NCBI GenBank assembly: GCA_002862265.1
Contig: PKCQ01000055.1
Location: 1 to 5,297 of the forward strand
Direction of reading: 5' to 3'
From: Planctomycetaceae bacterium
Lineage (GTDB): Bacteria > Planctomycetota > Planctomycetia > Pirellulales > Pirellulaceae
DNA length: 5,297 nt
Shown: in pieces, positions 1 to 5,173 of the stretch
How the letters are laid out: every line of letters begins with the position of its first letter
How positions within the stretch are numbered: position 1 is the stretch's first letter
Made by a program: the position numbers and the translations under genes
Notes under the pieces: generated by a model
The model's input: the letters and a program-made list of their open reading frames with translations, nothing else
What the model was told of the DNA's origin: nothing
The model's database searches: none

Positions 1-389
1 ATGTCACGACAATCTGGGTGCACTCCGATATTTTGGATGGCTCCTTCTTTCGGAGAAGCCATCAAGCCTTGAATAGTGCCACAGGCTTGTAGGCGGCCAG
101 AGAATTCGGAGGTGCGGCAAGCAAGCCATGTGGCTTGCGGGACAAAGTTCTGCCGCGAACTGATTTCTTTCATCAGTTGCAAGCAACCTTCATATTCACC
201 AAGGCAAGGAAATACGTGGGAATCCAGTTCGTTTCGAAAACTCTGCCACTTGATCTCCGCATGTCGGTGGAGGAGACGCGGCGACCACGGAATGAACTGA
301 ATCTGCGTGTCTGTAGAGGGTGCTAATTCAATAGCTATACGATCAAGCTTCAACTCCATCTTGTAGCGTTTAAAGTATGCAACCGACAT
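1..389 (-). CDS. GNAT-family N-acetyltransferase, N-terminal part (cut by left edge)
   Basis: A reading frame open from the ATG at 389-387 to the window edge encodes 129 residues with no stop. GNAT enzymes transfer an acetyl group from acetyl-CoA to an amine; the substrate here cannot be told. The C-terminal visible part reads as the GNAT core: a strand with ATWLACR (86-92), a strand with ACGTIQGL (102-109), then QNIGVHPDCR (119-128). The last is the start of motif A, where R128 would be the first residue of the (Q/R)xxGxG pyrophosphate-binding loop that lies outside the window. An in-frame TGA lies upstream and no other ATG, GTG or TTG precedes 389, so this start is favoured; a second ATG at 359 (MELKLD) is possible. 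A GGGA lies 9 nt upstream of the start, a weak ribosome site. No plus-strand frame here looks like protein. Family call good, specificity unknown. Confidence 0.8.
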   Translation of the reverse strand, partial: MSVAYFKRYKMELKLDRIAIELAPSTDTQIQFIPWSPRLLHRHAEIKWQSFRNELDSHVFPCLGEYEGCLQLMKEISSRQNFVPQATWLACRTSEFSGRLQACGTIQGLMASPKEGAIQNIGVHPDCRD

Positions 390-556
390 AAGAAGCAGTC
401 CCGTTAGACCCCCATAAGCTATGAAATCTACACGCTGCTTGAATCTTGGTCAAATTTTTCAATGGTTGGAATTCTAAGAATGAATTCGGACTTCACGCAG
501 AAATTACCATTTTGCTTACTGCGGGTTGAGGGGCATACCCTTGTGGTGTGCGAAGG
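390..556. other. Intergenic region between the two left minus-strand genes
   Basis: This 167-bp gap separates the stop of the RNA methyltransferase from the start of the GNAT gene. It contains the promoter at 425-453 and, just upstream of it, two GAATTC hexamers (469-474 and 482-487) separated by 7 bp, which could form a weak 6-bp stem. I see no GC-rich hairpin followed by a T-run that would serve as a terminator for the methyltransferase, and no small reading frame with a ribosome site. Confidence 0.5.
425..453 (-). promoter_or_regulatory. Putative sigma70-type promoter of the GNAT gene
   Basis: On the minus strand TTGACC (448-453, five of six matches to the -35 consensus) is followed after exactly 17 bp by TAGATT (425-430, four of six to TATAAT). 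The expected transcript start near 418 would give a leader of about 29 nt before the ATG at 389. This is the best-spaced promoter-like pair in the window and it is correctly placed for the gene. It is a prediction from consensus only; the -10 is imperfect. Confidence 0.5.
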
Positions 557-1384
557 TTAACTCGCTGGGGCAGGTGTAGGTGTGGAACGCTGACATACTT
601 CCTCCAGGGTGCGTTGACGGCAAGCTTCGTACAGTGTTACGGCGGCACTGATTGAGAGGTTTAGGCTGTCAGCTCGGTCGGACATCGAGATTTTGAAGGC
701 GTCTGTATCTGCCCAGTCGGCGCCTAGACCATCGGCTTCGTTTCCGAAAATTACCGCAGCACCCTGCCTCAAGTCGAGCTGCCATAGGTTTCTGCTCCCG
801 TCGACTCTGGCTGCGTGGATTGCTATGCCAAGAACACGAAAGTAGTTGCGTGCCTCTTCTGCAGTCGAAATCGCGAGCGGTAGCTGGAAAATGGTCCCAC
901 GACTGGCTCGGATCACATTAGGATTGAAGACGTCGCAAAGTGGCTGAGTGAGAATGACGGCGTCCACGCTACAAGCGGTAGATGTGCGTAAGCAGGCGCC
1001 AAGGTTGCCAGGCTTTTCTGTTCGGTCGAGAACCAAAACAAGACTCTCCCGCGAGAGTTTCAAGTCTTGCAGTGGCAAAGAAGGTGTTTGGGCAACGGCG
1101 AGCGGAGTATCGTTTCGCTCGCCATAGCTGAGCTTCATCATGATTTCAGGCGAAACTGTGATCAGCCGGGGCTGAGATGTAGCCAACGATTGTTCTGCAA
1201 ACTCGCTCAGTTCTTGTTCTTGCGAAGAGCTAAAGAAAATCGTCTCGACACTGTATCCTGAACCCATCGCCAGTCGGATCTCGCGAGTACCATCGATCAG
1301 AAATTTACCCTGCTTTTTTCGATGACTCGAGCTCCGCAGTCGCAGAGTCGACTTGACCAACGGATTCTGATGACTCGTAATCAT
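557..1384 (-). CDS. TrmH/SpoU-family RNA 2'-O-ribose methyltransferase
   Basis: The 275-residue product has the two-part layout of SPOUT-class rRNA/tRNA 2'-O-ribose methyltransferases, which use S-adenosylmethionine. The N-terminal substrate-binding domain (about 1-105) starts with the typical ITSxxNPxVK and RKKQGKFLIDGTREI stretches. The C-terminal trefoil-knot domain carries all three family motifs: motif 1 LDRTEKPGNLGACLRT (119-134; N127 and R133 are the conserved residues), motif 2 VIFGNEADGL (211-220; E216), and motif 3 from ISMSD to TLYEACRQR (232-258) with S240-L241-N242 and S244. RASRGTIFQLP (159-169) also fits. Length is normal for the family. The ATG at 1384 is right because NPxVK sits close to the N-terminus in relatives; the ribosome site is poor. 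The protein ends in a short Pro/Ala/Thr tail. The target nucleotide (RlmB-like, TsnR-like or another) cannot be read from sequence, so no symbol is given. Confidence 0.93.
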   Translation of the reverse strand: MITSHQNPLVKSTLRLRSSSHRKKQGKFLIDGTREIRLAMGSGYSVETIFFSSSQEQELSEFAEQSLATSQPRLITVSPEIMMKLSYGERNDTPLAVAQTPSLPLQDLKLSRESLVLVLDRTEKPGNLGACLRTSTACSVDAVILTQPLCDVFNPNVIRASRGTIFQLPLAISTAEEARNYFRVLGIAIHAARVDGSRNLWQLDLRQGAAVIFGNEADGLGADWADTDAFKISMSDRADSLNLSISAAVTLYEACRQRTLEEVCQRSTPTPAPAS

Positions 1385-1543
1385 CTTGCTTATACCAGAG
1401 CGTTGGAAGGAGAAACTGAGCTGTCAAGAAATACAGCCAGGAAAGTAGATTATTGTGTTTTCCGCCGGCTCTGTGGAGACTATCAAGACCCGCTGAAGCT
1501 AGCGGGCCGTAGATTGTTTTTTCAGAAGCAAACTTGAGGTCTG
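1385..1543. other. Intergenic region between membrane-protein gene and methyltransferase
   Basis: The 159-bp gap holds a GC-rich dyad at 1489-1506 (listed separately). On the minus strand there is also an exact TTGACA (1422-1427) that lacks a -10 at normal distance, and an extended -10-like TGGTATAAG (1389-1397) lying only 4 nt before the methyltransferase ATG. No convincing small gene is seen; the plus-strand frame crossing it has no ribosome site and is an antisense shadow. Confidence 0.45.
1489..1506. terminator. Possible terminator hairpin downstream of the membrane-protein gene
   Basis: CCCGCT (1489-1494) and AGCGGG (1501-1506) form a perfect 6-bp GC-rich stem around a 6-nt loop, starting about 38 nt past the stop of the minus-strand membrane-protein gene. 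Read on the minus strand, the sequence after the hairpin (TCTTGATAG) is only modestly T-rich. On the plus strand a run of six T (1517-1522) follows about 10 nt after the stem, but no plus-strand gene precedes it. A weak or factor-aided terminator is plausible. Confidence 0.35.
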
Positions 1544-1747
1544 CTACTTTTGCTCACGGAACGTGAGGAACGACATGACAGCCAGGGCTCCAGATGCCAG
1601 GATGAAAAGAATATCCATCGGCATACTGGCCATCTTGAAGGGAGCACTCGATTCCTGACTGCTGAGGCCGAGAATCAGGTCGCCCAAGAATAGCAGGAAC
1701 ACGAGGATGAAAAGGACCATCCCGATGAGACACAATGCTTTCGGCAT
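1544..1747 (-). CDS. Small two-helix membrane protein of unknown function
   Basis: The predicted 67-residue protein has two hydrophobic segments: residues 4-28 (ALCLIG through DLILG, with one Asp near the end) and residues 44-61 (MDILFILASG through MSF). They are joined by a polar loop rich in Ser/Gln/Glu (29-37), and the chain ends TFREQK. It is probably an inner-membrane hairpin with both ends on the same side. The ATG at 1747 is chosen because AAAGG lies 7 nt upstream and because MPKALC is a natural membrane-protein start. An ATG at 1783 (AAGG 10 nt upstream) would add 12 polar residues, and the frame is open to 1915, but that extension is not hydrophobic, has no family look and overlaps leader dyads. 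It resembles short proteins I associate with planctomycetes; no function is known to me. Reading frame fairly sure, function unknown. Confidence 0.7.
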   Translation of the reverse strand: MPKALCLIGMVLFILVFLLFLGDLILGLSSQESSAPFKMASMPMDILFILASGALAVMSFLTFREQK

Positions 1748-1790
1748 CAGCCAACCTTTAGTGGTCGTGGCAGTGGATTTCATGAGTAAC

Positions 1791-1889
1791 GCCTTAAGGC
1801 CTGTCAATGGGCGGCAGGAATTCGGCCCCAAGTCCACTTGGAATAGCGTATTCCGAGACACCATTGTACGCTTAGCACGTTCGGCGAAC
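1791..1889 (-). promoter_or_regulatory. Dyad-rich leader of the small membrane protein
   Basis: Four inverted repeats lie in the predicted transcript leader: GCCTTAAGGC (1791-1800, perfect 10-bp palindrome), CCAAGTCCACTTGG (1828-1841, 6-bp arms around CC), GGAATA-GCG-TATTCC (1840-1854, perfect 6-bp arms) and GTTCGGCGAAC (1879-1889, perfect odd palindrome). The second and third share two bases, so they cannot both fold fully. They could be RNA hairpins in a leader of roughly 150 nt, or operator sites in DNA. The first contains the AAGG that would serve an alternative ATG at 1783. Function is inferred only. Confidence 0.35.
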
Positions 1890-1903
1890 AGGGTCATTGC
1901 GTA

Positions 1904-1931
1904 AGTATAATCCAAGGATTTCAGCTGTCAC
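1904..1931 (-). promoter_or_regulatory. Putative promoter of the small membrane protein
   Basis: On the minus strand GTGACA (1926-1931, five of six to TTGACA) is followed after 16 bp by TATACT (1904-1909, five of six to TATAAT). The predicted start near 1897 gives a leader of about 150 nt to the ATG at 1747. The element match is good; planctomycete promoters are less well defined than E. coli ones, which limits confidence. Confidence 0.45.
1906..1911 (+). promoter_or_regulatory. Exact TATAAT -10 element for the plus-strand cluster
   Basis: A perfect TATAAT sits on the plus strand, overlapping the minus-strand TATACT by four bases. No recognisable -35 lies 16-18 bp upstream and there is no extended TGn, so it would need an activator or be weak. 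The expected start near 1918 would leave about 120 nt of leader before the TTG at 2040. No better plus-strand promoter is visible between 1912 and 2039. Confidence 0.3.
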
Positions 1932-2024
1932 CCATGTCGCCCATTTATCCTGCTTCGGTACTGAGAAGCACCTACTACAGCCCGATTAGGCCTCAAGGTA
2001 CATCGCAGCGGACCGCCTGTCCTT

Positions 2025-2029
2025 GGGAG
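2025..2029 (+). promoter_or_regulatory. Ribosome binding site deciding the TTG start
   Basis: GGGAG is the only purine-rich Shine-Dalgarno-like block before the class V gene. It is 10 nt from the TTG at 2040 but 25 nt from the in-frame ATG at 2055, so it favours the TTG. The spacing is slightly long. Confidence 0.4.
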
Positions 2030-2039
2030 ACCGAAACGC

Positions 2040-3269
2040 TTGACTGACCCTGCAATGACAGAACCTGTAAACACGGAAAAAGATACTCTGTTCCGCAGCG
2101 ACATGCCGGTTACGGCAGAGTATGCGTACTTTGATCATGCCGCCGTGTCTCCACTCCCTACCCCCGCCTTTCAGGCCATGCAGAGCTATGCAAGGGAAGC
2201 CAACGAGCATGGGGATGCATTCTGGCCGCGCTGGTCAGGCAAAGTTTCAGAGCTCCGCGAAAGTTGTGCTGAACTGCTAAGCGTGGATTCAAATCAAATT
2301 GCCCTGGTGAACAGCACGACTCAGGGAATCAATCTGGTTGCAGAGGGCATGCCGTGGAAAGACGGTGACAACGTCCTTGTGCCTGCGAACGAGTTTCCAT
2401 CCAACATGGTTGCATGGAAAAATGTGGGAAGAATGGGCGTAGAAGTTCGGACGATCGAGGTGCCGACTTCGAACGAAATCAATACCGAACTTTTTCGCCC
2501 TCACTTGAATGAAAGAACTCGTTTAATCGCGTTCAGCTGGGTTGGGTATAGCAGCGGTTTTCGCGCGGACGTCGGAGCTATCGTCGATTTGGCGCACTCG
2601 AACATCGGAAGATCTGGTAAAACGCTGGTGCTGCTCGACGCGATCCAAGGATTGGGCGCGTGTCCACTTGACGCGAAAGACACTGATGTTGACTTTGTTT
2701 GCGCTGACGGCCACAAGTGGATGTTGGGGCCAGAAGGAGCTGGGCTGTTCTATTTAAAACAGGAGCATTTGGATTTGCTCCAGCCGTTGGGGCTCGGATG
2801 GCATAGTTTGGCTGCAGGTGGTTTCGAGCCAATGGGAGACACGCCCCTTCGAAGCACTCTCAAGCGGTCCGCGCAACGCTACGAAGGTGGAACGACGAAC
2901 ATGTCCGGTATGCTCGGCTTCGGTGGCAGCCTGAGGTTGTTGCTTGATTCCGGTCTCAATCAGCAACGCAGTGCCATTCAAAAAGCGATACTTGAGAATG
3001 TTGCTTGCATGGAAGAGCAACTAACGGCCGCTGGTTTTTCAACTCATCTCCCTGTTCAGGAAAAAAACAGAAGCGGTATCGTTGGTATTACTTGGCAAGG
3101 AGCTGATGAGGCTACATTGAATCAGGCACGCAAGTTTCTATTGCGGCAGAAAGTGGTGACTAGTGTTCGCGGCGGAGTCCTGAGGGCTAGCACCCATGCG
3201 TATAACAATTCCGACGACGTGCAACGGCTCGTTGACGGTTTGTGTGAATTCACCGACGGCCACTCCTAG
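2040..3269 (+). CDS. Class V aminotransferase-fold PLP enzyme (desulfurase/epimerase-like)
   Basis: The 409-residue protein has the fold-type I class V layout. YFDHAAVSPLP (30-40) opens the domain, NSTTQGINLV (91-100) fits the PLP-phosphate loop, D200 and Q203 in LLDAIQGLG bind the PLP ring, and K226 in ADGHKWMLGPEG is the Schiff-base lysine. YEGGTTN (281-287) is the usual partner-subunit stretch, and R382 (LRASTHAYNN) fits the carboxylate-binding arginine. Unlike SufS/CsdA, the segment with the catalytic cysteine is missing between R377 and R382. The PLP-stacking histidine region reads NEFPSN (117-122) rather than EHHAN. It is therefore more like the isopenicillin-N-epimerase-like or uncharacterised branch than a persulfide-forming desulfurase. 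The TTG at 2040 is favoured because GGGAG (2025-2029) lies 10 nt upstream; ATG at 2055 is the alternative. It is first in the cluster with coaD. Superfamily sure, reaction unknown. Confidence 0.88.
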   Translation: MTDPAMTEPVNTEKDTLFRSDMPVTAEYAYFDHAAVSPLPTPAFQAMQSYAREANEHGDAFWPRWSGKVSELRESCAELLSVDSNQIALVNSTTQGINLVAEGMPWKDGDNVLVPANEFPSNMVAWKNVGRMGVEVRTIEVPTSNEINTELFRPHLNERTRLIAFSWVGYSSGFRADVGAIVDLAHSNIGRSGKTLVLLDAIQGLGACPLDAKDTDVDFVCADGHKWMLGPEGAGLFYLKQEHLDLLQPLGLGWHSLAAGGFEPMGDTPLRSTLKRSAQRYEGGTTNMSGMLGFGGSLRLLLDSGLNQQRSAIQKAILENVACMEEQLTAAGFSTHLPVQEKNRSGIVGITWQGADEATLNQARKFLLRQKVVTSVRGGVLRASTHAYNNSDDVQRLVDGLCEFTDGHS

Positions 3270-3307
3270 TGGTGGGTAAAGTTCAGGTCACATCCGGGAA
3301 ATCGATT

Positions 3308-3805
3308 ATGCCTCAGAGCCCTCGAATCGGAGTATACACGGGTTCCTTTGATCCAGTTACACTTGGTCACATGAATGTGATTGAAAGAGCTTCCAAGCTG
3401 TTTGATGAGTTGGTTATAGGGGTGGGCATTAACGCCGACAAGCGGCATTTGTTTTCTCCCGATGAGCGGGTCGACCTGCTGAATTCAGTGACCGAAAAAA
3501 TCGCAAATGTGCGGGTAGAAACATTTTCCGGCCTAGCTGTGAGTTTTGTTCGCGAATGTAAGTCTGCCGTGATGGTGCGAGGAGTAAGGCCACTTACTGA
3601 TATTGCTGGAGAGTTCACGATGCTGATGGCGAATCGTCAGCTTGATCAGGACATTGAGACCGTCTTTCTTATGGCAGATGAAAACTATTCGCACGTTTCA
3701 AGTTCTTTGATTAAACAGATTGTTCCGCTGAGCAACGATGATATGCTAACGCGGTTTGTGCCCTCGGAAATCATTGCACCGCTTCGTGCCAAGATGAAGG
3801 AGTAG
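3308..3805 (+). CDS. coaD: Phosphopantetheine adenylyltransferase (CoaD)
   Basis: CoaD joins ATP and 4'-phosphopantetheine to give dephospho-CoA and pyrophosphate, the penultimate step of CoA synthesis, in the cytoplasm as a hexamer. Read from the ATG at 3308 the product has 165 residues, the usual family length. Key motifs are present: GVYTGSFDPVTLGH (8-21) with the nucleotidyltransferase TxGH signature (T18-H21), K45 in NADKRHLF, R91 in MVRGVRPLTD (89-98) and SHVSSSLIK (128-136). These match the ATP and phosphopantetheine contacts of E. coli CoaD. The frame is open back to a GTG at 3269 that overlaps the preceding stop by one base, but that start lacks a ribosome site and adds 13 residues not seen in relatives; GGGA (3296-3299) lies 8 nt before 3308. 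It is the middle gene of a likely operon between two PLP enzymes. All expected residues look intact. Confidence 0.96.
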   Translation: MPQSPRIGVYTGSFDPVTLGHMNVIERASKLFDELVIGVGINADKRHLFSPDERVDLLNSVTEKIANVRVETFSGLAVSFVRECKSAVMVRGVRPLTDIAGEFTMLMANRQLDQDIETVFLMADENYSHVSSSLIKQIVPLSNDDMLTRFVPSEIIAPLRAKMKE

Positions 3806-3806
3806 A

Positions 3807-3829
3807 GCTTCTGCGGAAGCGTCTGCGTC
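3807..3829 (+). promoter_or_regulatory. Hairpin covering the ribosome site of the class III gene
   Basis: One base after the coaD stop, GCTTC (3807-3811) pairs perfectly with GAAGC (3816-3820) around a TGCG loop. The 3' arm contains most of GGAAG (3815-3819), the only Shine-Dalgarno-like block before the GTG at 3830 (10 nt spacing). The hairpin would hide this site until a ribosome finishing coaD unfolds it, which would couple translation. No T-run follows, so it is not a terminator. This is inference from base pairing. Confidence 0.4.
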
Positions 3830-5173
3830 GTGCCTGAAGACTGGAACAAACGATTCGTCCAAAGTCAATTGGAGTCTGCTCGCCGGCCTCAGGATCCAGC
3901 GGCGAAGACAGTCTTTTGCTCCGCGCGTGGCAGTACTTTGGCTGATTCAGACGGAAATAGCTGGATTGACCTAGTTTGCGGATTCTCTTCGCTAAATTTT
4001 GGCCATAGTTTTCAACCGTTAGTGGATGTTGCAAACAGAAGATTGACTCAGTTGGTTCATGTGGGTGGCGCGATGCACCAACCAGGGATCGAGCTGGCTG
4101 AGACGCTCTTGAGTTTGCTCTACTCTCAATGCCCTTCGGCCGAGGAGCAACAATATCGCGCGATCTTTAATTCCAGTGGTGCGCGCGGAATTGAGGCTGC
4201 TTGGAAAGCCGCAACCGAATATCGCCCTGGACGTATGGTGGTGCTGGCGCCTTCCTTGCATGGAAGATCCGTTGCCACGGCGACGCTTAGTGAGACCAAT
4301 CAAACCGCACTTAGTGAAGTGTTCGGTGACCGTGTGACAGTTTGGCCGAAGGAGAAGTATCCAGGCAGTAAAGCAGCGACATCGACAGGCGAAGATAATG
4401 GTGCTGGAGAAATCGCAGACTACTTGGCCCGTGATGCAAACGAGATATCGGCTCTCTTGGTGGAGCCTGCCCTTACGGCTCGTGGTTACATCTTTCCTCC
4501 CAGCGAGTTCTTTTTGAAGCTTCGAGACGTGACCTCTGAACTCGGCATTCTTATGATCGCCGACGAGATTCAAACTGGAGTTGGTCGTTGTTCGAACTTT
4601 CTTTTTTCAATTGATCAAGGTTGGCTGCCGGACATGATCATTCTCGGAAAGAGTTTGGGCGGAGGCCTACTTCCGATAGCCGCAACTCTGGGACGCAAAG
4701 ACATTCTCGAGTGTCTTGCTCCGGGAGCAGAGTCAGAGACCTTCGCTGGAACACCCTTGGCGTGTTCGGTTGCAAATGAAGTTTTGCGGCAGTTGCAATC
4801 AGAATCTCACTTCCAACACGGTTGCGATGTTGCGTCTCGGCTGCGTCGAGAGCTGAAGGAAGCGTTTGCGTCCGCACCAACTTCAAATGGTGATGCGACT
4901 ATTCCTGTGGAAGTTTCTGGGCAAGCCGCGACGGCAGTAGTAGACTTTTGGGTGCCAAAGATCCCATTGGACTTGGCACAAAAGCGAGCAGAATTGCTTG
5001 TAAGGATTTGCGCGCAGCACAGACTACGGGTTCAATGGAGCGGACCCCAAAGGACGCGAATCGTGATGCTGCCTTCGCTCACGATTTCAGACGGGGAGTT
5101 GACTGCCGCAACCAATCGTATTGCAGCGACCGTGTCTGAGTTTTTAGCCAAGTTAGCGAGCGATGCGATCTAG
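3830..5173 (+). CDS. Class III PLP-dependent aminotransferase, substrate unknown
   Basis: The 447-residue protein has the full-length class III (ornithine/GABA/omega-amino acid) aminotransferase layout. The chain includes DGNSWIDLVCGFSSLNFGH (41-59), FNSSGARGIEAAWKAA (113-128) for PLP phosphate, H144 in SLHGRS, VEP (211-213), the signature with D245 in IADEIQTGVGR (243-253), and K274 in ILGKSLGGG (271-279) as Schiff-base lysine. T308 lies in TFAGTPLAC (304-312), and LPSLTISDGEL (414-424) is near the C-terminus. Departures: the arginine that binds the substrate carboxylate in most relatives (about five residues before the L of LTI) is V412, with R410 nearby; the QGEGG-type loop after VEP reads ALTARGY; GRTG is GRCS. 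The GTG at 3830 is the only reasonable start; the next clear family element follows about 30 residues later. It lies 24 bp after coaD and is probably co-transcribed. Class certain, substrate open. Confidence 0.9.
   Translation: MPEDWNKRFVQSQLESARRPQDPAAKTVFCSARGSTLADSDGNSWIDLVCGFSSLNFGHSFQPLVDVANRRLTQLVHVGGAMHQPGIELAETLLSLLYSQCPSAEEQQYRAIFNSSGARGIEAAWKAATEYRPGRMVVLAPSLHGRSVATATLSETNQTALSEVFGDRVTVWPKEKYPGSKAATSTGEDNGAGEIADYLARDANEISALLVEPALTARGYIFPPSEFFLKLRDVTSELGILMIADEIQTGVGRCSNFLFSIDQGWLPDMIILGKSLGGGLLPIAATLGRKDILECLAPGAESETFAGTPLACSVANEVLRQLQSESHFQHGCDVASRLRRELKEAFASAPTSNGDATIPVEVSGQAATAVVDFWVPKIPLDLAQKRAELLVRICAQHRLRVQWSGPQRTRIVMLPSLTISDGELTAATNRIAATVSEFLAKLASDAI

Larger units (their letters stand above)
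1748..2039. other. Divergent intergenic region with promoters and dyads
   Basis: This 292-bp region separates the minus-strand membrane-protein gene from the plus-strand PLP-coaD-PLP cluster, so it must carry both starts of transcription. It contains overlapping -10 elements on the two strands near 1904-1911, four compact dyads between 1791 and 1889, and a fifth dyad (TGCTTC/GAAGCA) at 1951-1970 on the cluster side. A GGGAG (2025-2029) precedes the cluster's first start. No RNA gene or riboswitch class is recognised by eye. Confidence 0.6.

Noticed and set aside
33..72. Hairpin-like GGCTCC...GGAGAAGCC near the left edge as a terminator
   Set aside because: It has a mismatch, lacks a T-run and lies inside the GNAT coding sequence.
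4..186. Minus-strand 60-residue frame
   Set aside because: It overlaps the GNAT frame out of phase and shows no family features.
76..326. Two plus-strand frames (76-300 and 135-326)
   Set aside because: They lie antisense to the GNAT gene, have Cys/Arg/Ser-rich compositions and no ribosome sites.
1422..1427. Exact TTGACA upstream of the methyltransferase as a -35
   Set aside because: No -10-like hexamer occurs 15-19 bp downstream; the nearest TATAAG is 27 bp away.
1748..1915. Longer form of the membrane protein starting at 1915 (123 residues)
   Set aside because: The extra N-terminal residues look non-coding, overlap the leader dyads, and the start lies almost at the predicted promoter; the ATG at 1747 has the better ribosome site.
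3269..3307. GTG start of coaD at 3269 overlapping the upstream stop
   Set aside because: It gives an N-terminal extension not typical of CoaD and has no ribosome site; the ATG at 3308 gives the normal length.
4019..4573. Minus-strand 184-residue frame inside the class III gene
   Set aside because: It is fully covered by a clearly conserved aminotransferase on the plus strand; the composition (His/Arg/Cys-rich) is that of an antisense shadow.
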